Source of the DNA: Mesostigma viride
Lineage: Eukaryota; Streptophyta; Mesostigmatophyceae; Mesostigmatales; Mesostigmataceae
Reading direction: 5' to 3'
Assembly (NCBI GenBank): GCA_009746045.1
Contig: RPFO01000333.1
Coordinates: 230,242-294,241, forward strand
Length of the DNA stretch: 64,000 bases
Shown: one piece after another, positions 12,898 through 25,641 of the stretch
Layout of the letters: each line of letters starts with the position of its first letter
Position numbering within the stretch: position 1 is the first letter of the stretch
Notes under the pieces: model-generated
What the model saw: only the letters and a program-made list of their open reading frames with translations
The model's database searches: none
What the model was told of the DNA's origin: nothing
Program-made: the position numbers and the translations under genes

Positions 12898-13651
12898 CCC
12901 GGCACGATGTCGACTTCTTCGCGGGCGTCAAACTCTGTGTCGCGTTGCATCTCTAACGAAACATCCCATGCCTTGCGGCGATCAACTGCGGCTACTGGGC
13001 CCATCGCTAGGCCGAGAGCGCGCCGTTCTTTTTGGCCGTAGCGTTCAGTGCGTCAGGTCAACGGAGCGTTCAGAAATCGTCTAGAAACCGTGAAAAAAAT
13101 GTTTCGAAACCGTGAAAATTTGGGCGTTACGGCCGTTTTGTTGTCCGCATTTCGTTCAGAAACCGTTTCACTGAGTTGTTCCGCATCACTTTTCGATTCA
13201 GACCGAAGTTATAGTCTGAACATGATGTGACTGATATTTATTCTAAAATTATACGGAAATTTTTAGTTGGAGGAGTGGAGAGTAGTATGATGCTTGCTGG
13301 ACGAATTTCTGCCACATTCCGTACTTACCAAGCAGGGAAAAATTGACTTGGGAGGATTTTCAAGTGGGTAGTACGCGGTGCTGGACCGCCTGGACGCGCC
13401 CAAGCAATCGAACGTGCATAAACCAGGACTGCGAGGGGGAGAGGGGGCGACATGCTGCGACAGCACTTAATTTAATTTCCTGCTGGCTGGGGATGGCGGT
13501 CAACGCTGCCTGGAAAATTGGCGATGGACAATGCGTGGGCATTGCTTTTAAAGCGTTCAATGTTCCATTTCGATGCGTACCTTTGAATTGTTTCTGATCT
13601 GGCTGGCCGTCGATGGGCAGTCTCGCGCGTGGGAGAGGTTCGGGGCGCTAT

Positions 13652-16600
13652 GGCCTGCTGCGATAGCTAGCGACCTGGAAATGGAATGTCGTTGTAGATT
13701 TAGGTATTATACTATCGTGCTTCTTTGCTTGACGTCTTGGGTGCCTAGTGAAATCAGTTTGCTGTTCGTTGAAGGCGTGGGGTGTGGCCGACGAGTTTCT
13801 GTTGTCGTCACACAATATTGGAATGAACGCTGGATTTGTTGCCATGGGACGTACGCTGGCGATGCCGATGGTGAGTCGTTTGTTTTGATGACCGGGCTAG
13901 TGCCTGCTCTCTTTCTGATGCGTTTCCACGGTTGCGTTCTTTCCATGTCGCCGAATTCGCCTAGCGTAGCAAGACATAGCGTAGCAGGCGGCTGCGTTAT
14001 AATTTCTTATCTGTACAGGACGCCATCTTCATCGTCCTTCGCATTTCCTGTGTGAGCGTCCGTTGCCAGAGGATCTGTGATGCTATTCTCCGGAATATAG
14101 TGGTCATGGAAAGCTCCTCTGGATGCTTGTCTGGTCACGAGTTTAGGGCGTCATTTACTGCTGTACTGGCTGACATTCATGGTGCTTTCTGCGTAAGATA
14201 ATCTGCCTTGCTTCGCACGTGGATTTTCACTGGGATGAAGAGCGCGTCTGGTAACATGTTTACGTGGTGTATAAGGTGATCAATCAACCATTTGAACATA
14301 GAAGGTGTGACAGTAGAAGGTGTTTTATATTTCTTCATCAAGCAAGTCAAAAGTAATCTCCACTGGCTTACAACCTGAATCTTGCTTTGCTGGGTCTGCT
14401 GTGTTTCTGTCTCATGGTGCAGGCTATCCCCTTGGTTGACCAACCAGGTGATTTGTGGTGCCAGCGGGGCCATATTATTTTCTTCTCATTTTCCATCCAT
14501 GGCATCGGACCGCATGGGCGGGCGGGAGGGCAGAGAGGGCAGGGCAGGCCAGGCCAGGCCAGGCCACGCAGGGGAGGCTGCAAGGGTATGGAGCACAGGT
14601 AGGCTGGCAGGCAAGGGACAAGGGGCAGGGGACATTGGGCATGAGCCATGAGGCTTGAGCTACGAGCCTTGGGGCATGGGGTTGGGGGAGGCGGGAAACA
14701 GACGGGCAGGCAGCCAGCCCGACATCCACATAATTAGGGGCCAGACAGCAATCAGGGGCACCCCGGGCCCACTTATGCATGCCAGCCACCCCGCTCACCA
14801 ACGTGCGAATGCCAGCCACCCGTGGCACCCACGCACGCATGGCAGCCACCCCACAAAGCTAGGCACGCATGCCAGCCACCCCCTAAACCCACGCACGCAT
14901 GCAAGCCACCCCCACACCCGCGCACGCATGGCAGCCCCCCCCACACCCACGCATGCATGCCAGCCACCCCACAAACCCATGCACGCATGCCAGCCACCCC
15001 CACACCCACGCACGCATGCCAGCCACCCCACGAGCCCACGCATGCATGCCAGCCACCCCCCACATGCACGCATGGATGCCAGCCACCCCCCACATGCACG
15101 TGGATGCCAGCCACCCCCCACACCCACGCACGCATGGCAGCCACCCCCCACACCCACGCACGCATGGCAGCCCACCCCACGAACCCAGGCACGCATGCCA
15201 GCCCCCCCCTAAACCCACGCACGCATGGCAGCCCACCCCCAAACCCAGGCACGCATGCCAGCCACCCCCACACCCACGCACGCATGCCAGCAACCCCCAC
15301 ACCCACGCACGGATGCCAGCCCCCCCACAAACCCACGCATGCATGCCAGCCCCGCCCCAAACCCACGCACGCATGCCAGCCACCCCCACACCCACGCACG
15401 CATGTCAGCCCCCCACACACCCACGCATGCATGCCAGCCCCCCCCAAACCCACACACGCGTGCCAGCCCCCCCCCACATGCACGCATGCATGGCAGCCCC
15501 CCCACAAACCCACTTATGCATGCCAGCCACCCCCGTCACCAAGGTACGCATGCCGTCCCCCCCCACACCCATGCACGCATGCCAGCCCGCCCCGCCCCAC
15601 ATGCGTGCATGGCAGCTCGCCCCCACACCCACGCATGCATGGCAGCCCCCCCACAAACCCACGCATGCATGCCAGCCACCCCACAAACCTGTGCACGCAT
15701 GCCAGCCACCCCCACACCCACGCACGAATGCCAGCCCCCCCACAAACCCACGCATGCATGCCAGCCCCGCACCAAACCCACGCACGCATGCCAGCCACCC
15801 CCACACCTACGCACGCATGTCAGCCCCCCCACACACCCACGCATGCATGCCAGCCCCCCCCAAACCCACACACGCGTGCCAGCCCCCCCCACATGCACGC
15901 ATGCATGGAAGCCCCCCCACAAACCCACTTATGCATGCCAGCCACCCCCGTCACCAAGGTACGCATGCCGTCCCCCCCCCCACCCATGCACGCATGCCAG
16001 CCCGCCCCGCCCCACATGCGTGCATGGCAGCTCCCCCACAAACCCACGCATGCATGCCAGCCACCCCACAAACCCATGCATGCATGCCAGCCACCCCCAC
16101 ACCCAGGCACGCATGCCAGCCACCCCACGAGCCCACGCATGCATGCCAGCCACCCCCCACATGCGCGCATGGATGCCAGCCACCCCCCACATGCACGTGG
16201 CCTGCTGCGATAGCTAGCGACCTGGAAATGGAATGTCGTTGTAGATTTAGGTATTATACTATCGTGCTTCTTTGCTTGACGTCTTGGGTGCCTAGTGAAA
16301 TCAGTTTGCTGTTCGTTGAAGGCGTGGGGTGTGGCCGACGAGTTTCTGTTGTCGTCACACAATATTGGAATGAACGCTGGATTTGTTGCCATGGGACGTA
16401 CGCTGGCGATGCCGATGGTGAGTCGTTTGTTTTGATGACCGGGCTAGTGCCTGCTCTCTTTCTGATGCGTTTCCACGGTTGCGTTCTTTCCATGTCGCCG
16501 AATTCGCCTAGCGTAGCAAGACATAGCGTAGCAGGCGGCTGCGTTATAATTTCTTATCTGTACAGGACGCCATCTTCATCGTCCTTCGCATTTCCTGTGT

Positions 16601-18745
16601 GAGCGTCCGTTGCCAGAGGATCTGTGATGCTATTCTCCGGAATATAGTGGTCATGGAAAGCTCCTCTGGATGCTTGTCTGGTCACGAGTTTAGGGCGTCA
16701 TTTACTGCTGTACTGGCTGACATTCATGGTGCTTTCTGCGTAAGATAATCTGCCTTGCTTCGCACGTGGATTTTCACTGGGATGAAGAGCGCGTCTGGTA
16801 ACATGTTTACGTGGTGTATAAGGTGATCAATCAACCATTTGAACATAGAAGGTGTGACAGTAGAAGGTGTTTTATATTTCTTCATCAAGCAAGTCAAAAG
16901 TAATCTCCACTGGCTTACAACCTGAATCTTGCTTTGCTGGGTCTGCTGTGTTTCTGTCTCATGGTGCAGGCTATCCCCTTGGTTGACCAACCAGGTGATT
17001 TGTGGTGCCAGCGGGGCCATATTATTTTCTTCTCATTTTCCATCCATGGCATCGGACCGCATGGGCGGGCGGGAGGGCAGAGAGGGCAGGGCAGGCCAGG
17101 CCAGGCCAGGCCACGCAGGGGAGGCTGCAAGGGTATGGAGCACAGGTAGGCTGGCAGGCAAGGGACAAGGGGCAGGGGACATTGGGCATGAGCCATGAGG
17201 CTTGAGCTACGAGCCTTGGGGCATGGGGTTGGGGGAGGCGGGAAACAGACGGGCAGGCAGCCAGCCCGACATCCACATAATTAGGGGCCAGACAGCAATC
17301 AGGGGCACCCCGGGCCCACTTATGCATGCCAGCCACCCCGCTCACCAACGTGCGAATGCCAGCCACCCGTGGCACCCACGCACGCATGGCAGCCACCCCA
17401 CAAAGCTAGGCACGCATGCCAGCCACCCCCTAAACCCACGCACGCATGCAAGCCACCCCCACACCCGCGCACGCATGGCAGCCCCCCCCACACCCACGCA
17501 TGCATGCCAGCCACCCCACAAACCCATGCACGCATGCCAGCCACCCCCACACCCACGCACGCATGCCAGCCACCCCACGAGCCCACGCATGCATGCCAGC
17601 CACCCCCCACATGCACGCATGGATGCCAGCCACCCCCCACATGCACGTGGATGCCAGCCACCCCCCACACCCACGCACGCATGGCAGCCACCCCCCACAC
17701 CCACGCACGCATGGCAGCCCACCCCACGAACCCAGGCACGCATGCCAGCCCCCCCCTAAACCCACGCACGCATGGCAGCCCACCCCCAAACCCAGGCACG
17801 CATGCCAGCCACCCCCACACCCACGCACGCATGCCAGCAACCCCCACACCCACGCACGGATGCCAGCCCCCCCACAAACCCACGCATGCATGCCAGCCCC
17901 GCCCCAAACCCACGCACGCATGCCAGCCACCCCCACACCCACGCACGCATGTCAGCCCCCCCACACACCCACGCATGCATGCCAGCCCCCCCCCAAACCC
18001 ACACACGCGTGCCAGCCCCCCCCCACATGCACGCATGCATGGCAGCCCCCCCACAAACCCACTTATGCATGCCAGCCACCCCCGTCACCAAGGTACGCAT
18101 GCCGTCCCCCCCCACACCCATGCACGCATGCCAGCCCGCCCCGCCCCACATGCGTGCATGGCAGCTCGCCCCCACACCCACGCATGCATGGCAGCCCCCC
18201 CACAAACCCACGCATGCATGCCAGCCACCCCACAAACCTGTGCACGCATGCCAGCCACCCCCACACCCACGCACGAATGCCAGCCCCCCACAAACCCACG
18301 CATGCATGCCAGCCCCGCACCAAACCCACGCACGCATGCCAGCCACCCCCACACCTACGCACGCATGTCAGCCCCCCCACACACCCACGCATGCATGCCA
18401 GCCCCCCCCAAACCCACACACGCGTGCCAGCCCCCCCCACATGCACGCATGCATGGCAGCCCCCCACAAACCCACTTATGCATGCCAGCCACCCCCGTCA
18501 CCAAGGTACGCATGCCGTCCCCCCCCCCACCCATGCACGCATGCCAGCCCGCCCCGCCCCACATGCGTGCATGGCAGCTCCCCCACAAACCCACGCATGC
18601 ATGCCAGCCACCCCACAAACCCATGCATGCATGCCAGCCACCCCCACACCCAGGCACGCATGCCAGCCACCCCACGAGCCCACGCATGCATGCCAGCCAC
18701 CCCCCACATGCGCGCATGGATGCCAGCCACCCCCCACATGCACGT
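13652..18745 (+). repeat. Recent 2,547-bp tandem duplication
   Basis: Copy A is 13652-16198 and copy B is 16199-18745. At the junction the minisatellite motif CATGCACGTG runs straight into CCTGCTGCGATAG, which in the normal unit is preceded by GCGCTATGG. Only TG/TGG is shared at the crossover. This looks like unequal exchange or template switching between a minisatellite copy and the unit body. Confidence 0.9.
14769..16198 (+). repeat. C-rich minisatellite, unit 4 first copy
   Basis: About 48 copies. Contains an internal higher-order repeat: the series with GTCACCAAGGTACGC occurs twice, near 15534 and 15950. Confidence 0.95.
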
Positions 18746-19066
18746 GCATGCCAGCCACCCCCCACACCCACGCACGCATGGCAGCCACCCCACGAACCCA
18801 GGCACGCATGCCAGCCACCCCCACACCCACGCACGCATGCCAGCCACCCCACGAACCCACGCATGCATGCCAGCCACCCCCCACATGCACGCATGGATGC
18901 CAGCCACCCCCACATGCATGTGCATGCCAGCCACCCCCCACACCCACATACGCATGCCAGCCACCCCCCACACCCACGCACGCATGGCAGCCCACCCCAC
19001 GAACCCACGCACGCATGCCAGCCCCCCCTAAACCCACGCATGCATGGCAGCTCCCCACCACACCCA
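17316..19066 (+). repeat. C-rich minisatellite, unit 4 second copy
   Basis: Duplicate of the preceding array through 18745, then the original 3' end of the array up to the tail. Confidence 0.95.
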
Positions 19067-19925
19067 CGACTGGATAGGGCTGGCCTGACGCGCCCCATGG
19101 TCGCGCACAAGGGCACTGTCGAGTCATGTACAAAACATTGTCTGCATGTAGTCATAGTGGGCATGACCGATGGTGCATGCGTTTACAAAGGATTGCCACT
19201 TGATGAATATTAATGAACGATGAACATGGGAGTTTGCATGGAAGTGTTTGGTCGTTATGGCTGCCGCTTGCAAAAAGCGGTACCCACATTGTGTCCTGCA
19301 TGGCATAGCTGCATTGTGAGCTTCAGTTGCTAGGAAGTAATGAGTAAGGAAATACTTGCATGCAATGAACGGCGACGTCTCACAATCTACGGTACTATTC
19401 GGACAGGGTTGATGTACTAGTAGTACGACGCGTGCTGGACGTGCCCGTGAGGGACGGAGCGTGGGATCGACGGTGCGGCGGGCCGGCGCGAGCGCGCGCG
19501 ATGGGAAGCCCCCAAAGGAAGGCCGCCGAGCGTTCGCCCCCTGGCGTAGTAGGCCGGGCCGGTCGGCGGGCTCAACCCGGCGGGTCGAAGCTTTCGGCGG
19601 GGGCCTCAGGGCCCCTGGTGGCGTAGTGCGTCCGAATAAGTGGGGGGCCTTGGCCCCCCCACTAGTCCCCCTCTAGTGACTACGATTAACCCCAACGCAA
19701 AAGTTTGGCGAACCGTGAGGCCCGAAAAGTGGCCCGTACGAAAACCGCGAGCGCAGGGCGGCCGATAGTCAGGGCGATTCGGAGATCCGCGGTGGCGCCC
19801 AATCGGGGCAGTTGCCCGAAAAGTGGCAAACTAGGGAGATCGACTGTCACAAAGTCTGAACGGGGTCTGAAACGGCAGTTACGTCCAGATCCGGTTCAGA
19901 ATTTTTGCGGGCAGGTGGGAGGCCA

Positions 19926-19957
19926 GCCAATGGCCGCGGCCAGATAAAAATACGGAA
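19926..19957 (+). promoter_or_regulatory. CCAAT/TATA-like block, unit 5
   Basis: Intact block lying about 660 bp upstream of the candidate ATG of the embedded gene at 20620. It could therefore drive that gene, but this is inference. Confidence 0.35.
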
Positions 19958-20619
19958 CCCGGCACGATGTCGGATTGTTGCGAGGCCGTCAAACTCTCGG
20001 TCGCGAATCAAACAACCTCCTGCAACGGCGGATCTACTGCAGCTAGAGGGCCCATCGCTTGGCCGAGAGCGCGCCGTCCTAAAAATTCGTAGCGTTCAGT
20101 GCGTCAGTTCGACGGAAGGTTCAGAAATTGTTTCGAAACCGTGAAGTTTTGGGCGTTACGGCCGTTTTGTTGTCCGCATTTCGTTCAGAAACCGTTTAAG
20201 AGAGTGTTTCCGTAGCAAATAGGCGCTTACGTTCAGAACGAACAGGCGACGGAATCCGCAGAGAAAGTCGTTAGTTACTTATGTTCAAGAGGGCGCATTG
20301 TGAGAGCGCCCGTTTCGTTCAGCACGGCGACGAGACGGATCGTTGACTGCTGAACAGGCTGTCAGGATGTAGCGTTTGTGGGAAATGCCTGGCCTGTCGG
20401 CAGTGGCAAGCCTACGACCAAGTCGGCCAAGGAATATTAATATTATTGCTGCTATAGCAGGCGATGGAGGAAATTTTTAGCTGGGTTGCCGAGTGCATAG
20501 CCGTGGTTTCATACGAAAACGCTTGATTTTCCGTCGAAAACGTGCCAATTACGGAAGTGGGTGGCCGAATCGGGATTCGTGTGGAAGCTGGTTGCAGGAC
20601 CAATTTCATATCACGCACC

Positions 20620-22915
20620 ATGGGAGGCTACGACGCCAGCTGGCTGCCGGGTCTCTTATGCACCACCATCGTCGTTGCGTGCTTTCTTCATCTCGAAAGG
20701 GAGGATCCAGACCTTGCCGGTGCAGGTGGGCACCCATGTAGCGTCGTTGTGGCAACGTGATACATTCCATCATGAAAGGAATGAAGGGGTAAATTCGTGG
20801 GATTTTACTGTGCTGTGCGTCGTGTATTCTGTTAACGCCATTGTATATGTGTGTGCCGCGTGTTTGTGCAGGTTTGCTCATGTCATGGATGCTGGTCCTA
20901 CGAGTTGCGGGCTTTGTGCACGCACTGCTTTGGGGTAAGATTTTGCTGACGTCGAAGAACGTTCCAATGTTCGTAGAACGGCTGTTATGTTGAAGAATGC
21001 ACGGTGATGATGTGGCTGGCATGGACTCTGGTTGCCGTATGATAGTATTTATACGCTTTGGCTCACGACGATTGCGAGTGTTTGTATGGTGTTGTCGGGT
21101 GCCTGTTGCAGTGGCAGGGCAGCAAGGGTGGAGGTTGCCCTGCGTGGCTCGCCTCAGACTGGGCTCGAGGGCTCTTTGGTGGAACGTGTCTGCATGCACC
21201 GTTAACTTTCTGCACGAGCTGCTTTGGGGTAAGATGTTGCTGATATGGGTATGGGTTCTAACACTGTGTGCATGTGATTGGCCTGCAATTTGATTGCCGT
21301 TTGAAAGTGTCTGTACCATTGGACTGACATGTCTTTTCTTTCTTGTGGCCGTACCTTGAGTCGTGCATTTGCAGTTGCGGGACTACATGGGTGGAGATTC
21401 GCTGGTGTTGCTTGCCTGAGGTTGGGATTGCGAGCGCTCTGGTGGACTGTCCCTGCATGCATCACTCACTTTGTGCACGAGCTTGTTTGGGGTAAGTAAG
21501 ACATTGATGACATAAGAAAAGATTGGCTTGCGCTGTGATTAGCATCTCAATGCATGCCTGTGTTAGACTTTGACTAACATTTGGCGGGGGATTTGTTCTT
21601 TTTTCTGTGTTGTTCCATCATGCTTGGGTGATGCATGGATGGTGCACTTGCAGTTGTGGCCGTCCAAGGATGGACTTGTGCCACACTCGCGTGCCTGAGG
21701 TTGCCCTTGTGGGCTATGTGGTGGACCTTCAATGAGGTGTTGCGAGTTGCTCAGCTCATCATTTACTACCCAGGTGGGTATGGTGTATGTTTTTAAGTTA
21801 GCATCTGCTGTGTTTCTTTTATGGAGCTCAAGCTACATTTCTTTGGGGCAGCGGGAGCCCCCATGATTATGTTTGACACAGCACTTGTGATGAACTGTAT
21901 TTTTTCACAATGCTGCTTGCCCTTTGCCATCACACTTGCAGAGCTCATGGTGGAGCCACTTGTGGGTCTTCTACTGCATTTGGTCTGTGGTAAGACACTG
22001 CACATGAATTGTTTTGTAGTAGGCCGTTTCAAGTTGTCGATGTAGTAGGTCTGCTGTCATGTTATTGTGGTAGTGGATGACATGCCTCTTTCTTGAAGGG
22101 CTGATACTTGACAAGAGTTTGTTGTGGCTTTGCTGTGCATGCTGTGTTGTGTTTTCTGGTGAATCCACGAATGCAGCTGTGCTGAGGCTACTGTGGAGGG
22201 TTTCGCGAGTGGTCTGTGCGATCGCAGGCGCAATGGCAGGCACACGGGAGTTCAGCAACATCATGGTTGCGGTTTGCATAGCGGCGATCGTGATTGTCGC
22301 TGAAATGGCCACTGTCGGCTACGATGGCATCGTTTTGGCTGTTTGCAAGCCAGGTGGGTCCAATTGTTTTGGGACATAATTCCTATCTTGTATGCATTAC
22401 GGCGGCATTGCTGTGGATAAGATAACTTTGATTTCAATGTTGAGTGTTTCTACTAAACGATGTGTATGCTTGTGCGGACCTTCGCTGATGTGTGGGTCTT
22501 GCTGGCACCATGCAGATCTCCGTTTGGAACTGGGAGCCGTCGTGGCGACTGTTGGGTGGTATATCTTCCTTGGCTTCTGGTAAGTGCCACTGGTATTGTC
22601 ATGGACAGTGGTAGTACCATCATTACTTTCTTATGCATATGTGCTAGCCTGTTTGTGTCGCGCATAATCATTGTCAACAACATGCTTGCTTTCTTTTTGC
22701 AGTCAGATGCCCATGCTGCGTGGTTTCACAACGTTGCCTTTGCTTTTCATTGTGCGGTGTTTTTGTTACTTGCCAGGCACAGGGCTCCACATTGTCCATG
22801 GAAGCAGTGCAGCATCCAAGTGTCAACATCACAGCGCTCAACCACCATGTTGCGTTGTTATCGATTGCCAAGGCATCCTGGCATTGTGCGGAGGCTCGTG
22901 GCAAGACATCGACCT
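20620..22915 (+). CDS. 5' exons of an unrecognised multi-exon membrane protein gene
   Basis: I do not recognise the protein. Nine exons can be threaded: 20620-20725, 20872-20934, 21112-21228, 21375-21491, 21654-21773, 21942-21989, 22177-22353, 22516-22579 and 22703-22915. Each has a (T)GCAG acceptor and a GTAAG, GTGGG or GTGAG donor. Introns 1-7 are all phase 1, so the frame holds without adjustment; introns 8 and 9 are phase 2. The start ATG at 20620 has A at -3 and opens a hydrophobic stretch (LLCTTIVVACFL). Exons 3, 4 and 5 are mutual duplicates, and exon 7 encodes a strongly hydrophobic segment (VAVCIAAIVIVA). The gene sits inside satellite unit 5. Exon calls rest on splice motifs and phase only; the end of exon 9 is uncertain. 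Confidence 0.5.
21112..21773 (+). repeat. Tandemly duplicated exons (three copies)
   Basis: Exons at 21112-21228, 21375-21491 and 21654-21773 encode related modules of 39-40 residues sharing VA..GW, CLRLGLRALWW-like and, in the first two, F(V/L)HEL(L/V)W. The exon at 20872-20934 shares only the last part (FVHALLW). All are phase 1-1, so copies can be added or lost without breaking the frame. Intron 3' ends also look alike. Confidence 0.65.
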
Positions 22916-23121
22916 GTGAGGAGGCGTCACTGTGCAAAGAGACTAGCATGGGTAGGTGGAATGCATCCAAAGTATTTCTGGGATGTTTCAAACTATCGGG
23001 AAGCTATACTTGCTATGTTCTACAAAGCAAGAAAATTTCTGTGGTAGGTTTCCCTGATGGTATTTGTGGTCTTCTTAACTATGCATGTGTGTCTTTTGTG
23101 TTGGTGCGATTGTTTATGCAG

Positions 23122-24851
23122 GCTCCCGTGCCGCTTTTTGGTGAGCGTCCGAGGCGGGGTCCTTGGTGTCGCGTTCGGTGCATCATACGGCGCCGTTTGC
23201 CCCGACCACAGCGCTCCGCGTGGCGTCCCACTCGGTACTCGCGTGCTGCACCACGGCGAGGTCCTGGCCCTGCACGGCAATCACGACAGCAAAGGCGTAG
23301 GATGCGGGCCTCAGCTGATGCCACGTGTTGGTGTCCATGTCGAGCTGGAGGTGGTGGAGAACCAGTGTACGATGGAGACTGCGAGATACCTTTGCCAGGG
23401 GAGGAAGACTTGTGCGAGGAGGTATGCGGCGCTTGATGCTACTATATTCATATTCTGCACATGATCGTCTGTCCGGCTGATGCCTTTGTGTGGGAATGGA
23501 ATTTCTGACCATTGGTGGCTTGCTGCCGTGCATTGGCATCTTCCACAGGGTGGTGATTCCGACGTGGGCGAACGTCTCGAAGTGGCGGGAGATTGGGACG
23601 AGAGCTACTGTGTATGTCTGCTTTTATTTGCATGTCTGATGCATGTCATTTGTGTTGGTGTGAAGTTGATGCACCGATAGCACTCTTCACGCGTAACTGG
23701 GTGTGTTTGCTCATTTGAGATAGCTAACGAGTACGGGATCTGTATGGGTGCATCGTGTGCTGTCATGGCAGGGTGTGCCCTCGCACGAAGGTGTGTCTTC
23801 ACAACGGCACCGACGCAGGAGGAGGAAGACAAAGGTGGGTGAATAAAGTCTCTCATGTGTGTCCAGTGTCTACATTTGTGAGCCGGTAGCTGGCAGTCTC
23901 AAATGCTGTTATGACGTTGACTGTATTGAATGACGTTGACTGTACTGAATTTATGTGATGGCTCAGTCCGTCCTTCTTCACCCATCTGTGTTCTCTTTGC
24001 GCTATGCCCAGGCACCACGTGGATCGGATGCCCAACCTTCATGCGCATGTGGATCGCCATGTGTCGCAACAACTTCGACTCCAGGGTCATTTCCAACCCC
24101 CGCTGCGTGTTCGCCAGAATCACCTTGCGCCACATCATCCCCACCTCCACGTCGGGATCCCATAGGAGGGGGGTTGCCACCGTGCGCTATGGCTCGTGGT
24201 GGGGACCCTCGCCCTCGGGCGTACTTGTGCGTAGAACAAGCGGACTGCTTAGTTGGCAATCCATCCGCCTGGGTGACCTTCGTCCGAGGTAAAATCGACG
24301 AGTTGGTGAACGCGGTGCCAGACAAGTTCAGTGACAACATTTATTATGCGGTGAGTGCAGTGCGATGGGGTCGTGTTCATCGTCACTTTGCTCAGCTCGT
24401 GTACTTGACATATGTACGCGTGCTGTAATAACTTCGAGTGTTGGTTGATGGCGTGTTGTTCTCTGTCTTTCTCTTGCAGATGCTAATGCTGCAGGCAAGA
24501 GTGGGTCCTGTTGTGCCTTGGCCAAGGAGCGCTTCGGAAACGCTGTTGGTAGGTTATGCTTTTGCTTGATGACTCATCTTCCTACCTTCCTTTTGTGTTA
24601 GTCGTTCTCTTGGTTTTGGATGCTACTGTTTGGCATTCTCAATGCGTGGCACTTGTTTGATTTGGTTTCAATATTATTGCAATCCTTTTGTGCAGGCGGA
24701 GGTCGCTGGGTACTGGCCACACGGGTTTGTCCAAGCTGCAACCACATTTGTTGGAGATCCTCTACAATGCATGGCGTCTCTGCAGTTAATGCTGGGTATA
24801 CTGCAAGTCCGAAAATGCGAATTTTCGTGGGATGACTACTGCATGGCGGTA
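23122..24851 (+). CDS. Downstream exons of the same embedded gene, frame uncertain
   Basis: Further splice-bounded blocks on the same strand: 23122-23421, 23549-23611, 23772-23834, 24012-24354, 24480-24548 and about 24697-24849. Two readings compete. In one, phase-2 junctions carry on from exon 9, but this meets a stop in the fourth block. In the other, all junctions are phase 0 and give a basic/acidic linker followed by a plausible 3' part (KIDELVNAVPDKFSDNIYYA, then two more exons ending DDYCMA). After the last donor, an acceptor-like TGTGCAG at about 24940 is followed at once by TAA. About 13 bp later the satellite tail begins. An additional exon near 22950-23040 is possible. Function unknown. 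Confidence 0.3.
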
Positions 24852-25609
24852 AGTTCAGTTGCAGTGATGTTTTCGACCGTCATTTTACTTTGCTGATGAT
24901 TAACTGTTGATCATTTATCGAAAGAACATGATCTGTGCAGTAAAGGCGACGCAGCAAAAAGCGGTACCCACATTGTGTCCTGCATGGCATAGCTTCATTG
25001 TGAGTTCCAGTTGTTAGGAAGTAATGAGTAAGGAAATACTTGCATGCAATGAACGGCGACGTCTCACAATATACGGTACTATTCGGACTGGGTTGATGTA
25101 CTAGTAGTACGACGCGTGCTGGACGTGCCCGTGAGGGACGGAGCGTGGGATCGACGGTGCGGCGGGCCGGCGCGAGCGCGCGCGATGGGAAGCCCGCAAA
25201 GGAAGGACGCCGAGCGTTCGCCCCCCGGCGTAGGGGCCGGGCCGGTCGGCGGGCTCAACCCGGCGGGTCGAAGCTTTCGGCGGGGGCCTCAGGGCCCCTG
25301 GTGGCGTAGTGCGTCCGAATAAGTGGGGGGCCTTGGCCCCCCCACTAGTCCCCTTCTAGTGACTACGATTAACCCCAACGCAAAAGTTTGGCGAACCGTG
25401 AGGCCCGAAAAGTGGCCCGTACGAAAAACGCGAGCGCAGGGCGGCCGATAGTCAGGGCGATCCGGGGATCCGCGGTGGCGCCCAATCGGAGCAGTTGCCC
25501 GAAAAGTGGCAAACTGGGGAGATCGAGTGTCCACCTTTCCTGAACGGTCCTGAAATGGCGGTTTTGTCCAGATCCGGTTCAGCACTTTTGCGGGCAGGTG
25601 GGAGGCCAG

Positions 25610-25641
25610 CCAATGGCCGCGGCCAGATAAAAATACGGAAC
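25610..25641 (+). promoter_or_regulatory. CCAAT/TATA-like block, unit 6
   Basis: Same motif order as in unit 1. Confidence 0.4.

Larger units (their letters stand above)
12386..19438 (+). repeat. Satellite unit 4 with internal 2,547-bp duplication
   Basis: Unit collinear with the others up to the minisatellite. The block 13652-16198 (body half plus minisatellite) is then repeated as 16199-18745 with an exact offset of 2,547 bp. The final minisatellite stretch and tail follow to 19438. The two copies differ at only a few places, mostly C-run lengths, so the duplication is recent. Confidence 0.85.
19439..25124 (+). repeat. Satellite unit 5 with replaced body
   Basis: The head and promoter-like block (19926-19957) are normal up to about 20210, just after the CGTTCAGAAACCG motif. 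Positions from about 20210 to 24953 are unrelated, intron-rich gene sequence. At about 24954 (GCAAAAAGCGGTACCC) the normal tail resumes. Body and minisatellite are missing, so gene sequence occupies exactly the place of the unit interior. Confidence 0.75.
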
